Positions 43,677-52,375 of a DNA stretch of 64,000 nucleotides are shown one piece after another; position 1 is the stretch's first letter; every line of letters begins with the position of its first letter. Under the pieces are notes generated by a model. The model did no database searches. It had not been told where the DNA came from and worked only from the letters and a program-made list of their open reading frames with translations. Source of the stretch: Chersky-806 sp038252255 (GTDB lineage Bacteria > Actinomycetota > Acidimicrobiia > IMCC26256 > JAENVU01); assembly GCA_038252255.1 (NCBI GenBank), contig JBBSAM010000009.1, positions 1 to 64,000 on the forward strand. The letters are read 5' to 3'. The position numbers and the translations under genes are program-made.

Positions 43677-45368
43677 ATGGAACCGACCAACCGCCGTGAG
43701 ACCGGAACTCGTCCCAGCGCGATGAAGCGCTACGGGCCCTTCATCGCGATCGTCGTGGTGATCGCGATCGTGGTGGCGGTGATCGCGGTGGCCGGCGGTG
43801 GTGGCAGCGGGAAGAAGACGGCCGACACCGGCCCGGTCAAGACCACCGCCGGGCCGGTGACCATCAACGACTCGAATCGCAACTCGATCGACTGGGGCCC
43901 GAACTGCGACGTCGCGCGCGGCACCGTGAAGATCCCCTACACCTACGCCGCACCCTGCGTGAAGCCGTTCAAGGGTGACAACGGCGGCGCAACGACCCCG
44001 GGGGTCACCAAGGACTCGATCACGGTCGTCGTCTACATCGGTGACCCGGCCAAGAATCCGCTACAGGCGGCGACCGTCCGGAGCGCCGGCGCCGACACGA
44101 GCCCCGCGACACAGAAGGAGACGTACCAGGGCTACATCGACCTGTTCGCGAAGTACTACGAGACGTACGGCCGCAAGATCGACCTCAAGTTCTTCGACGG
44201 GACCGGTGGGCCGATGGACGAGGTCGCGGCACGCGCCGACGCGAAGGCCATCGCCGACATGCACCCGTTCGCGGTGTTGAACGGTGCCAACCAGACGCCG
44301 GCGTGGTCCGACGAGCTCGCCGCGCACGGCATCATGTGCCTGGGCAACTGCTCGCTCGCCGTCCCCGAGAGCTTCATCAAGGGGCACGCCCCGTACATCT
44401 TCGGGACCGGACCCACCCCCGAGGAAGCCTCCATGCTCACCGCCAAGCTGGTGAGCAACCTGCTGAACGGCAAGAAGGCCCAGTACGCCGGCGACGCGCT
44501 GAAGAACAAGCAGCGCGTCTTCGGGGTCGTTCACTACGACACGATCGACGGCCAGCAGACGGCCGCGTTCGCGCAGCTGAAGAAGTCGTTGAAGGAAGGC
44601 GGGGTCAAGATCGCGGCGGACCTCCCCTTCCTGCTCGATCTCGCCAAGGCACAGGAGAACGCCCGGACGGAGATCGCCAAGCTCAAGGCCGCGGGGGTGA
44701 CCAGCGTGATCTTCACCGGTGATCCACTGACCCCCGCGTCCCTGACCAAGGAAGCCACCGCGCAGAACTACTTCCCCGAGTGGATCATCGGCTCCAACGT
44801 GCTGGTCGACATCGCGCTGTTCGGCCGCACCTACGACCAGGAGCAGTGGAAGCACGCGTTCGGTCTCGCGCTCACCATGGCCCGGACCGACCAGGACGCA
44901 CGTGAGTCGTACAACCTCTACAAGTGGGAGTACGGCAAGCCGCCGCCGAACAACACGTACGGCATCATCATCGTCGACCCACTCGCCTTGTTCACCGGGA
45001 TCCAGCTCGCCGGACCGAAGCTCACGCCCGACACGTTCGCGGCGGGCATGTTCCGCGCGCCGATAACGGGCGGGACTCCGCTCAGCCCGGCGACCTCGCG
45101 CGGTCACCACGGCCTCTGGCCCGGTACCGACTGGGGTGGCACGGATGACACCGGGCTCATCTGGTGGAACCCGAACGCGGTGGGCGAGGACGAGGTCGGC
45201 AACGTCGGCAAGGGCCTCTACGAGTACACCTCCATGGGCAAGCGCTGGTTCCTCAAGGACATGCCCACGACGAACCCGGGACTCTTCGATCCCAAGGGCT
45301 CGGTGACGATCTTCAAGACGATCCCGCCGCAGTACGCGCCACCCAAGTACCCGTCGCCTGCTAAGTAG
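43677..45368 (+). CDS. ABC substrate-binding protein, Liv-type, paralogue 1
   Basis: A 563-aa periplasmic-type ligand-binding protein (type 1 fold). The N-terminus has a charged stretch and one membrane segment (KRYGPFIAIVVVIAIVVAVI) with no lipobox Cys, so it looks anchored by a transmembrane helix rather than by a lipid. Domain marks are PYTYAAPCVKPFKGDNGGAT, QGYIDLFAKYYETYG and the LDLAKAQENARTEIAKLKA helix. It is longer than typical Liv binding proteins (about 380-420 aa), as is its neighbour. ATG at 43677 follows GGGGGAAGG. It is the third gene of the transporter operon. Confidence 0.88.
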   Translation: MEPTNRRETGTRPSAMKRYGPFIAIVVVIAIVVAVIAVAGGGGSGKKTADTGPVKTTAGPVTINDSNRNSIDWGPNCDVARGTVKIPYTYAAPCVKPFKGDNGGATTPGVTKDSITVVVYIGDPAKNPLQAATVRSAGADTSPATQKETYQGYIDLFAKYYETYGRKIDLKFFDGTGGPMDEVAARADAKAIADMHPFAVLNGANQTPAWSDELAAHGIMCLGNCSLAVPESFIKGHAPYIFGTGPTPEEASMLTAKLVSNLLNGKKAQYAGDALKNKQRVFGVVHYDTIDGQQTAAFAQLKKSLKEGGVKIAADLPFLLDLAKAQENARTEIAKLKAAGVTSVIFTGDPLTPASLTKEATAQNYFPEWIIGSNVLVDIALFGRTYDQEQWKHAFGLALTMARTDQDARESYNLYKWEYGKPPPNNTYGIIIVDPLALFTGIQLAGPKLTPDTFAAGMFRAPITGGTPLSPATSRGHHGLWPGTDWGGTDDTGLIWWNPNAVGEDEVGNVGKGLYEYTSMGKRWFLKDMPTTNPGLFDPKGSVTIFKTIPPQYAPPKYPSPAK

Positions 45369-45373
45369 TCACC

Positions 45374-47050
45374 ATGGAACCGACGGGTCGGCGTGAGCGG
45401 AGCAGCTCGCGGAAGCTGCTCCGCTACGCGCCGATCGTGGCCATCCTGCTGGCGGTGGTCCTCGTCTGGCTCCTGTTCGGCCGCAACAACAACGACAACA
45501 GCGCGAACCCGAAACCGTCCGGCGGGGGCAAGGGACCCGTGGTCTTCTCCGCGGCGAACAAGGACTCGGTCAAGTGGGGACCGAGCTGCGACACGACGCT
45601 CGGGAAGGTCGCGGTGCCACTGACCTACGCGCCGCCGTGCGTCGCGCCGTTCAAGGGTGACAACGGCGGGGCGACCGCACAGGGCGTCACGGGCGACACG
45701 ATCAAGATCGCGCTGTACCAGGCGCAGCCCGACATCCTCCAGCAGACGTTCTTCCAGCAGACCGGCTCCGACGAGTCGCTCAACGCGGAGCTGGACACGG
45801 TGAAGCAGTACGTCCAGTTCTTCGAGGCGCACTACGAGACCTACGGCCGCCACGTGGAGATCGTGCCGGTGAAGGCGAGCGGTCCCCCGGACGACGAGGC
45901 CGCGGCTCGATCGGACGCGATCAAGGTCGCCACCGAGATCAAGGCGTTCGCGTCGTGGGGCGGACCGAGCCAGACCGAGGCGTACGCGAGTGAGCTCTCC
46001 GCGCGCGGCGTCCTCTGCATCGGCGACTGTCTCCTCGCCGCGACCGACGCGTACGTGAAGGCGAGCCAGAGCCACGTCTGGCTCACGTTCCCGTCCATCG
46101 AGCAGCTGAGCGAGCACTGGAGCCAGTTCCTGATGCGCGAGCTGGCGGGACGCAACGCCGAGTTCGCCGGCGACCCCGCGCTGCGCACCAAGAAGCGGAT
46201 CTTCGGTGTGGTGCGCTTCGACGAGAGCTTCGCCGGGCTCGACCAGGCCGGCGCCGCGTTCGTGAAGCAGCTCCGGGCGAAGGGCGCGCCACTCAAGGCG
46301 GACATCCCGTACCAGCTCGACCTCGCGAAAGCGCAGGAGAACGCGCGCAACATGATCGCGAAGCTGAAGGCCGCGAAGGTCACCACCGTCATCTTCGCCG
46401 GCGACCCGGTCACCCCCGCGTCGCTCACCGCCGAGGCCACCGCGCAGCACTACTTCCCCGAGTGGGTCGTGCTCGGCGCGGCGTACACGGATACGTCGTT
46501 GTTCGGCCGCAGCTACGACCAGCAACAGTGGTCGCACGCGTTCGGGGTCTCGACGCTGCCGACACCGGTCCAGCCCCAAGTGGACCAGCTGTACTCGATC
46601 CTCGTGTGGCAGTCGGGGAAGGGACCGGAGGCGAAGACGTTCAAGGTGCTCGTGCAGGCGCCGTTGATCTTCTACACCGCCCTCCATCTGGCCGGTCCCC
46701 ACCTCACCGCCGACTCGTTCCGCGAGGGGCTCTTCCGCTTCCCGTCGGGTCAGACACATCCGACCCAGCTGCACATCTCGTGGGGCAACCACGGCATCTG
46801 GCCGTCGACGGACTTCTTCGGCAGCGACGACGCCACGCAGATCTGGTGGAACCCGAAGGCGAAGGGGGTCGACGAGGTCGGCAACGAGGGCACGGGGATG
46901 TGGGAGTACGCACGGGACGGGAAGCGCTACCTGCCCGGGCAGTGGCCGACCGGCGAGCCTCCGATCTTCGATGCGTCGACTTCGGTCACGCAGTTCCGCA
47001 CGCTGCCACCCGCGGACCGTCCCCCGAGCTACCCGTCGCCGGCGAAGTAG
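45374..47050 (+). CDS. ABC substrate-binding protein, Liv-type, paralogue 2
   Basis: A 558-aa ligand-binding protein clearly paralogous to the gene 5 bp upstream: shared CVAPFKGDNGGAT, FEAHYETYGRHVEI, LDLAKAQENARNMIAKLKA and ATAQHYFPEW. It too has a single N-terminal membrane helix (RYAPIVAILLAVVLVWLLFG) and no lipobox. A tandem duplication followed by divergence would let one permease/ATPase set serve two ligands. Its last 22 bases overlap the 3' end of the convergent acetyltransferase gene. Confidence 0.88.
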   Translation: MEPTGRRERSSSRKLLRYAPIVAILLAVVLVWLLFGRNNNDNSANPKPSGGGKGPVVFSAANKDSVKWGPSCDTTLGKVAVPLTYAPPCVAPFKGDNGGATAQGVTGDTIKIALYQAQPDILQQTFFQQTGSDESLNAELDTVKQYVQFFEAHYETYGRHVEIVPVKASGPPDDEAAARSDAIKVATEIKAFASWGGPSQTEAYASELSARGVLCIGDCLLAATDAYVKASQSHVWLTFPSIEQLSEHWSQFLMRELAGRNAEFAGDPALRTKKRIFGVVRFDESFAGLDQAGAAFVKQLRAKGAPLKADIPYQLDLAKAQENARNMIAKLKAAKVTTVIFAGDPVTPASLTAEATAQHYFPEWVVLGAAYTDTSLFGRSYDQQQWSHAFGVSTLPTPVQPQVDQLYSILVWQSGKGPEAKTFKVLVQAPLIFYTALHLAGPHLTADSFREGLFRFPSGQTHPTQLHISWGNHGIWPSTDFFGSDDATQIWWNPKAKGVDEVGNEGTGMWEYARDGKRYLPGQWPTGEPPIFDASTSVTQFRTLPPADRPPSYPSPAK

Positions 47051-47712
47051 GCCGGGCCCGGCGGCACCGGCTGCGGCTCGACGTGCGCGCGCTCGGACGC
47101 GTCCACCCGCACCCAGCCCTCCCCCAACACGTACCGGCGGATGACTCGGGCGGGGTTCCCCACCGCGACGCAGAAGTCCGGGATCTCGCCGCTCACGACC
47201 GATCCGGCCCCGATCACGGTGTGCTTGCCGATCGTCGCGCCCGGCAGCACCACGGTGCCGTGACCGAGCCAGGCACCGTCGGCGATCACGACGGGGCGCG
47301 GGGCCGAGAACTGGAGGCCAGGCGGGAGCGACACGTCCTCGTACCCGTGGTTGGCGTCGGTGACGTACACGTGATGGCCGGTCCAGACGTCGTCGCCGAT
47401 CGTGATCGACGAGTGACCGACGATCCCGCTCCCCTTGCCAATGAGCGTGCGATCGCCGATCGTGAGGACCGGATCGTGATCCGGGACATGACCCGGCATG
47501 ACACCGGCCGAGAGCGTCCCGTACGGCCCGATGATCACCCGCTCACCGATCCGGATGTACGCCTCGCCGTAGAGCGCGGTGAGCGGGAAGCAGATCGCGC
47601 TGCCATCGCCGAAACCACCGAACCGGCGCGCGCGCCGGCTGCGAGGCCCGAACGTGCCGTGCCGACCAAGGAGCTCCCAACCCCAGTTGATCGCATCCGC
47701 CGCCCCGCGCAT
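47029..47712 (-). CDS. left-handed beta-helix acyltransferase
   Basis: A 227-aa hexapeptide-repeat transferase of the maltose/galactoside O-acetyltransferase type. The repeats are visible as IRIGERVIIGPYGTLSAG, LTIGDRTLIGKGSGIVGHSS, ITIGDDVWTGHHVYVTDANH and VVIADGAWLGHGTVVLPGAT, closing with VVSGEIPDFCVAVGNPARVI. The acyl-CoA-binding edge His is in TDANHGYEDV. It should acetylate a sugar or surface polymer. It overlaps the end of the second substrate-binding gene by 22 bp on the opposite strand, and is followed by a signal-peptide protein on its own strand. Confidence 0.85.
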   Translation of the reverse strand: MRGAADAINWGWELLGRHGTFGPRSRRARRFGGFGDGSAICFPLTALYGEAYIRIGERVIIGPYGTLSAGVMPGHVPDHDPVLTIGDRTLIGKGSGIVGHSSITIGDDVWTGHHVYVTDANHGYEDVSLPPGLQFSAPRPVVIADGAWLGHGTVVLPGATIGKHTVIGAGSVVSGEIPDFCVAVGNPARVIRRYVLGEGWVRVDASERAHVEPQPVPPGPAYFAGDG

Positions 47713-47729
47713 CGTCGGAGGTTAGCCCT

Positions 47730-48656
47730 TCACTTCGGACGGATCGTCTTGCGGGCGCGCCAGAAGACGGTGCCCACCGCGCCGAGCGCGACGAGCAGCA
47801 GCAGGATCGCGAAGTACACGAGTGCGGGTGGCCAGCTCGTGTCGGACCGGGTGGAGCTGCGCGGTACCGACGGCGTTGCCGCGGCGACCGGATCACCGGC
47901 GACCGAGAAGTGGTTGAGCGTGACCGTCGTGTGATCGGGAGCGACGACCGTCGCGTGGAGATCGTCGCTGCCCACCGACGAAGCATCGATGCCCTCGGCT
48001 TCGCCCGCGACCGGCGGCGCGGACCCGAGGTCGGACACCTCGCCCGTCTTGATGTCGACACGGAACATCCGGTTCTGCGCGTCGTCGGTGAGGAGCCAGA
48101 CCGCGCCCCGCGCCACCGCCGCGCCCTGCACCCGCTGCAGCGTGCGATCGAGCCGGAGCGGTGCGAGCCGGCGCCAGCCCGCCCGGACGTCGTAGCGCAG
48201 CAGCTCCGCGCCGCCGAAGCGGTCCATCGAGTAGGCGATACCCGTCGCCCCGTCCACGGCCACGAACGAGTTCTCGTGCTGGCGCACGGTCGTGGCGTCG
48301 CGGAACGCCAAGGTCCGGGCGTCGTAGCGGGCCATGGCCTGGCGCCCCTTCGCGTAGTCCGGCTGCTCGAACGGCACGTAGAGCGTCGTGCCGGCGACAT
48401 CGATGTCGCCGATGTGGTCGTACCCACGCTGCGCCCAGGCCGGAGGGATGGCCACGTCGACGTGGACCTCGGGCGCGCCGGAGCCGTCGAGCCGGGCCAG
48501 GGCGTCCGGGCCGGAAACCACCCAGCCCAAGGTGGAGTGCGCGAGACCCTGGCTGTAGACGGGACCGAGCTGCTCGTCGGACGTGACCGATGCCGCCGGC
48601 CCGGCCGCGGCAAGGAGACCGATCAAGAGCGCTGCGACCGTGCCGGTCAACCCCAC
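47730..48656 (-). CDS. secreted beta-propeller-like protein with C-terminal anchor
   Basis: A 308-aa protein with an N-terminal signal peptide (LTGTVAALLIGLLAAAGPAA), a repetitive beta-rich domain with blades such as DIDVAGTTLYVPFEQPDYA and FVAVDGATGIAYSMDRFGG, and a C-terminal membrane helix (ALVYFAILLLLVALGAVGTV) before a basic tail. It should be displayed outside the cell. The family is not recognised; a propeller is inferred from the repeat spacing. GTG at 48656 is used. It starts upstream of the acetyltransferase on the same strand, 17 bp apart. Confidence 0.7.
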   Translation of the reverse strand: MGLTGTVAALLIGLLAAAGPAASVTSDEQLGPVYSQGLAHSTLGWVVSGPDALARLDGSGAPEVHVDVAIPPAWAQRGYDHIGDIDVAGTTLYVPFEQPDYAKGRQAMARYDARTLAFRDATTVRQHENSFVAVDGATGIAYSMDRFGGAELLRYDVRAGWRRLAPLRLDRTLQRVQGAAVARGAVWLLTDDAQNRMFRVDIKTGEVSDLGSAPPVAGEAEGIDASSVGSDDLHATVVAPDHTTVTLNHFSVAGDPVAAATPSVPRSSTRSDTSWPPALVYFAILLLLVALGAVGTVFWRARKTIRPK

Positions 48657-48694
48657 GGGCCGAGGCTACGCCGGTCGGGTGCGATGATCGGTCC

Positions 48695-49093
48695 GTGCCC
48701 GAGCCGGAACCGGTCGACTACGCGGACGAGCCGTTCTGCTACCTCACGACCCTTGGTCGCCGCACCGGCCATGCGCACACGATCGAGATCTGGTTCGCGG
48801 TCGATCGCGGGATCGTCTACATGATGTCCGGCACCGGCGGTCAGTGGGACGACGTCACTCGCCGATCGGACTGGGTGCAGAACCTCATGGCGAATCCGGA
48901 GGTCGGCCTGCGCGTCGGGACCCACGAGTGGGACGCGCGGGCGCGGGTCGTAGCGCGTGACACGGACGAGGACGCCCGGGTGCGTCCCCTGCTTCGTGAC
49001 AAGTACGCGACGACCGCGGACGATCTGGTCTCGTGGGCGCGCACCGCGCTGCCCGTCGCGATCGAAGAGCTGGTCCTGCGCGACCCTTCGTGA
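48695..49093 (+). CDS. deazaflavin (F420)-dependent nitroreductase-family protein
   Basis: A 132-aa split-barrel protein of the Ddn/DUF385 type. It begins with the family's RRTGHAHTIEIWFAVDRG strand pair, then YMMSGTGGQWDDVTRRSDWV and NPEVGLRVGTHEWDARAR. Mycobacterial relatives use F420H2 to reduce nitroaromatics or quinones. GTG at 48695 has no clear ribosome-binding site and may be leaderless. It supports the idea that the organism makes F420, as do the luciferase-like genes at 15-21 kb. Confidence 0.88.
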   Translation: MPEPEPVDYADEPFCYLTTLGRRTGHAHTIEIWFAVDRGIVYMMSGTGGQWDDVTRRSDWVQNLMANPEVGLRVGTHEWDARARVVARDTDEDARVRPLLRDKYATTADDLVSWARTALPVAIEELVLRDPS

Positions 49094-49111
49094 CGGGGCG
49101 ACGGGCGGAGC

Positions 49112-50173
49112 TCAGGCGCGGGCTGCGGCGGCGGGCGACTCCGAGTGCTTCCGCTCGAAGACGTAGGCCAGCAGCTCGCGGCCGAAGTCGGAGGCGACCG
49201 CGATGTCGGAGGGGTCCGCTTCGACCCCGTTGAGCCACTGGAGCCGGAGCACGTCGCCGTCGCGAAGCTCCGGCACGATGCCCCCGAAGAACACGTCGAG
49301 CTCGTCGTGCACGGCCATCGGCAGGGCGCCGGTCGCGGGATCGGAGAGCGCGAGCTCGATGTGCGCCACGTCCCGCCCGAGCAGTGCTTCCTCGTCGAGG
49401 GCCCGGCCGAGGGCCTCGAGCACGTCGGCACCCGTCGTGTCCACGACGATCGTGGCCTCGTTGTGATCCGCGTGCTCGGTGATGGTGAGGTGCGTCGTGC
49501 CCTCGAGCGTGGTGGCCGAGCCGAGCGCGGCGATCTCGCGGTCCAGCCCGTTGTGCTCGTACACGTCCGCGACGACCGCTCGGTGCCACGCCGGTGGGTG
49601 CACCGTGCGCGGCGGAGGAGGATTCGTCGTCAGCCAGAACAGCGCGACGGACTGGCGGCGCCCGGCAGACTTCTGGTCGATCGCGGTGTACGACACCTGC
49701 GACGGGATGTAGCCGAGCAGGAAGCCGGTCTCGTGCGCGCCGAGCGCGAGGTTCGCGGCCTGGCTGTACGGGTGCGCAGCCGTCGCCTCGCTGTACATGC
49801 CGAGGATGCCGGCAGCCGTGCACCACGATGCGAGCTCCGACTTGAGCGTCGTGAACAGATGGTGACCGCGGTAGCGGGGATCGACGACGGCCTGGCCCGC
49901 ATGACCAGCCGGCGCATCGGGGACCGCGCGGCCGAGTGCGAGATGGCCGACCACGTCGCCGAGCGGATCGATGCCGACGATGGAGCGCATCGATCCCCGC
50001 TCCAGGCGGCGCCGGATCTCCCACGGGTCGTAGGCCCACGCGGCGTCGTACGAATCGCCGTACGAGCGCTCGATGGCCTCGGTGAGACGCGCGGCCTCCT
50101 CGGGTTCGAGGAACCGGATCTCGATCGACGTGTCGGCGGCTTCGGGACTCATGGGACCAGTGTCTTCGGCCAT
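49112..50173 (-). CDS. GNAT-fold N-acetyltransferase-like protein
   Basis: A 353-aa protein whose N-terminal ~170 residues resemble a GNAT acetyltransferase: IEIRFLEPEEAARLTEAIER, then VVGHLALGRAV and the acetyl-CoA-binding region AGQAVVDPRYRGHHLFTTLK. The C-terminal half, beginning near TNPPPPRTVH, has a separate alpha-beta pattern that I do not recognise. It is therefore probably a two-domain acetyltransferase. ATG codons at 50173 and 50152 are both possible. Its end is 18 bp from the convergent nitroreductase-like gene. The substrate is unknown. Confidence 0.75.
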   Translation of the reverse strand: MAEDTGPMSPEAADTSIEIRFLEPEEAARLTEAIERSYGDSYDAAWAYDPWEIRRRLERGSMRSIVGIDPLGDVVGHLALGRAVPDAPAGHAGQAVVDPRYRGHHLFTTLKSELASWCTAAGILGMYSEATAAHPYSQAANLALGAHETGFLLGYIPSQVSYTAIDQKSAGRRQSVALFWLTTNPPPPRTVHPPAWHRAVVADVYEHNGLDREIAALGSATTLEGTTHLTITEHADHNEATIVVDTTGADVLEALGRALDEEALLGRDVAHIELALSDPATGALPMAVHDELDVFFGGIVPELRDGDVLRLQWLNGVEADPSDIAVASDFGRELLAYVFERKHSESPAAAARA

Positions 50174-50348
50174 CGCAGGGGCCGGAATGAGGTCCAGTCT
50201 CCCCCACCGGTGGTCCAGAAGACCGTTACGGGCCGTCAAGGCCATTTCGAGCCGGTCGGAAACGGGCCCGTCCGTCACGCAGCGTCCAGATCTGTGGGAT
50301 CCTGAAGGGAGCACCCCCCACCACCCCCCCACGCGAGAGCCGACCCTC

Positions 50349-50732
50349 ATGAGCCACTACCTGATCCGCTTCGCGGAGCGGAGGCAGGTCAAGTCCGACG
50401 TCTGGTTGGTCTTGCTCTCCGTCGAGCGTGACGGCGAGGTGTGCGGCGAGGCCGAGGTGGCCCTGAGCCGGGAGGGCCTGGCCGACTTCTACGGCGACGA
50501 CGAGCCGCCGGACGGCTGGTGGGCCGGGCTCGTCACGGCGGCGGCCACCCAGCTCCAGGGCCGCTACGAGGCGGGCCACATCGCGACGTGGGCCGAGAAC
50601 GGTCGCCCGGTGCCGCTGCGGGTCGGGTACGGCCACGCGCACCGCTTGGCCACCTCGACGCCACCGCTCGAGGCGATCCCCGAGGGTGCGATCGTGCGCG
50701 AGTTCGAGCTGGCGGACGCTTCCGCCCTCTGA
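50349..50732 (+). CDS. conserved-looking protein of unknown function
   Basis: A 127-aa protein starting MSHYLIRFAERRQVKSDVWL, with a short alpha-beta pattern and no recognised family, signal or membrane segment. Several tryptophans (DGWWAGLVTAAATQ, HIATWAENG) suggest a compact fold. Codon use matches the neighbours, which supports it being real. It lies 176 bp from the divergent acetyltransferase-like gene and is followed by a small Cys-rich gene on the same strand. Confidence 0.62.
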   Translation: MSHYLIRFAERRQVKSDVWLVLLSVERDGEVCGEAEVALSREGLADFYGDDEPPDGWWAGLVTAAATQLQGRYEAGHIATWAENGRPVPLRVGYGHAHRLATSTPPLEAIPEGAIVREFELADASAL

Positions 50733-50828
50733 GCTGCGTGCCGGCCCGCGGGCCAGGGAGGCCGCTCTTCCGGCCCCCGGGTTCTTGTCCCACCCTGCTG
50801 CCACGATGGAGTCACGGAAAAACCCTCC

Positions 50829-50840
50829 GTGTAACTACAC
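50829..50840 (+). promoter_or_regulatory. short palindrome upstream of the Cys-rich small gene
   Basis: GTGTAACTACAC is a perfect 5-2-5 inverted repeat 25 bp before the ATG at 50866. TACACT (50836-50841) could also be a -10 box. A small repressor or WhiB-type site is possible; nothing identifies it. Confidence 0.3.
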
Positions 50841-50865
50841 TCGTGTGATCTCCAGGGAGGCACTC

Positions 50866-51024
50866 ATGCAAGAGCCCCGAACCGACTTCGCCGCCCCGAC
50901 CGTGCTGGCCGACCGCTGTGGCACCTTCGTCGCCGACCCGGACGAGCCCGGAATCTGCGCCGGCTGCGGCTGGCTGCGCGAGGAACACCCCGAGATCGAG
51001 GTCGCACCGCCGCTCGCCGCCTGA
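50866..51024 (+). CDS. small Cys3-His zinc-knuckle-like protein (52 aa)
   Basis: A 52-aa protein with Cys18, Cys31, Cys34 and His41 in the order C-x12-C-x2-C-x6-H, in the region CGTFVADPDEPGICAGCGW. That spacing would fit a small zinc-binding module. The ATG at 50866 has a strong AGGGAGG upstream, which is better translation evidence than most genes here have. It is 58 bp before the methyltransferase gene on the same strand and 133 bp after the 127-aa gene. Its role is unknown; it may bind nucleic acid or a partner protein. Confidence 0.65.
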   Translation: MQEPRTDFAAPTVLADRCGTFVADPDEPGICAGCGWLREEHPEIEVAPPLAA

Positions 51025-51082
51025 CGCCCGGGCGCGGGCCCTCGGAGGTTCGGCCCGTCCCCGGCTCGGCCCGGGACACAAT

Positions 51083-51850
51083 GTGAGCGTGACGGACACG
51101 TACTCGAACGTGGACGCCAGCCCGGATGTGCGCAGCGCGCTCGACTGGCAGGATCGGGTCGACTCGTGGCCGCAGGTGCGGTCCTACAAGGAGCACACGT
51201 ACTCGCTGGCCGACGACCGGCGGCCGGTGCTGGACGTGGGGTGCGGAACCGGTCACGACCTCGTCGAGCTCGGTGGCCGCAACGTCGGGATCGATCGCTC
51301 CGCCGCGATGGTTCAGCGGGCGGTCGAGCGCGGCGGCACCGCCGTGATCGGCGACGCGGCCCAGCTTCCCTTCGGCGCCGCGATGTTCGGCGCGGTGCGC
51401 GCCGATCGGGTCGTGCAGCATCTTGCCGACCCGTGGGCGGCCCTGCACGAGATGACCCGGGTCACGCGATCCGGCGGGCGCGTGATCGTCGCGGATCCGG
51501 ACCAGGAGTCGCTCGTCATCCACGTTCCGGGCGTACCGGCAGATCTCGTCGCGCGGGTCAAGGCGGCGCGCCGTGACATCGGGTACCGCAACGGGCGGCT
51601 CGCGAGTGCGCTGCCGGCTGCGTTCCTGGCGGCGGGCCTGCTCGACGTGTGTGTGCGTGCGTTCCCGCTCGTGCTCACCGACCCCGACGAGGCCTTCGGC
51701 CTCCCGACCTGGGTCGCCTACTGGCGCGATCGCGGGCATGGGTTCGACGACAACGATGTCCGCGCGTGGGACGCGGGGATGACGCGCGCTCGCGTCGGCG
51801 GCTTCGTCTACGCGCTCCTCTACCTCGTGGTCGCCGGCACCAAGCCCTGA
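51083..51850 (+). CDS. SAM-dependent methyltransferase, class I
   Basis: A 255-aa methyltransferase. Motif I is VLDVGCGTGHDLVELG, followed by NVGIDRSAAMVQRAVERG, the motif II/III region GDAAQLPFGAAMFGAVRADR, and the Ubi/Coq-like strand RVTRSGGRVIVADPD. The acceptor cannot be named from these. GTG at 51083 or 51089 are both possible. It ends 30 bp before a convergent DinB-family gene. It may be transcribed with the small Cys-rich gene upstream. Confidence 0.85.
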   Translation: MSVTDTYSNVDASPDVRSALDWQDRVDSWPQVRSYKEHTYSLADDRRPVLDVGCGTGHDLVELGGRNVGIDRSAAMVQRAVERGGTAVIGDAAQLPFGAAMFGAVRADRVVQHLADPWAALHEMTRVTRSGGRVIVADPDQESLVIHVPGVPADLVARVKAARRDIGYRNGRLASALPAAFLAAGLLDVCVRAFPLVLTDPDEAFGLPTWVAYWRDRGHGFDDNDVRAWDAGMTRARVGGFVYALLYLVVAGTKP

Positions 51851-51880
51851 CCCCGGCCCCCTTGCGCCCCGCCGCGGCGC

Positions 51881-52366
51881 TCAGCCCAGGGTGCGGGGTG
51901 GGGCGCCGAGCACGTCGGCGGTGAGCTCCATCTGGCCGAGGTGCTGGTAGAGCTCTTCGATCACGTGCAGCACGAGTGCGGCATCGGTCTCGTCGCCGTC
52001 CTGGAGGAGCTGGCGACCGCCCCGCGTCGCCTCGCTCGCCTCTCCCGCCTCGAGTGAGCGGAGATCTGCCGTGATCTGCGCCACCGCGGCATCCACCGTC
52101 GCGTGGAGCTCCTGCACCGTCGCGGTCGCGCTGAACTCCGAGTCGCGGTCTCGGTTGCTCGGCCGTCCGAGCCCGACGTGCCCCAACCAGAACTCGCCGA
52201 CCCCGCAGCAGTGCGTGACCAGCTGGGCGACGGTGTTGGTATCCGGGCCGGGCGGACGCTCGTTCACCAACGGGTCGCCGAGCCGATCGACCACGTCGAG
52301 GATCTGCTGGTAGGCCCAACGGACGTAGATGTCGGCCGTCGCGGCAGTGAGCTCCATCCCCGCCAC
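51881..52366 (-). CDS. DinB/mycothiol-transferase-like four-helix protein
   Basis: A 161-aa four-helix protein of the DinB/DUF664 type. The metal-binding His residues are in TVAQLVTHCCGVGEFWLGHV and HVIEELYQHLGQMELTADVL, the usual three-His arrangement. Family members transfer bacillithiol or mycothiol or are thiol-dependent hydrolases; in an actinobacterium a mycothiol link is reasonable but inferred. GTG at 52366 or ATG at 52357 may start it. It follows the phosphotransferase-like gene by 9 bp on the same strand. Confidence 0.85.
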   Translation of the reverse strand: MAGMELTAATADIYVRWAYQQILDVVDRLGDPLVNERPPGPDTNTVAQLVTHCCGVGEFWLGHVGLGRPSNRDRDSEFSATATVQELHATVDAAVAQITADLRSLEAGEASEATRGGRQLLQDGDETDAALVLHVIEELYQHLGQMELTADVLGAPPRTLG

Positions 52367-52375
52367 GCTAGGGCA

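Noticed and set aside
38367..43690. Very long antisense open frames opposite the permease and fusion-protein genes (for example 40517-43690)
   Set aside because: They are rich in Arg, Glu, Asp and His with low complexity, as expected for the antisense of GC-rich genes with strong third-position bias; the plus-strand proteins show complete known domains.
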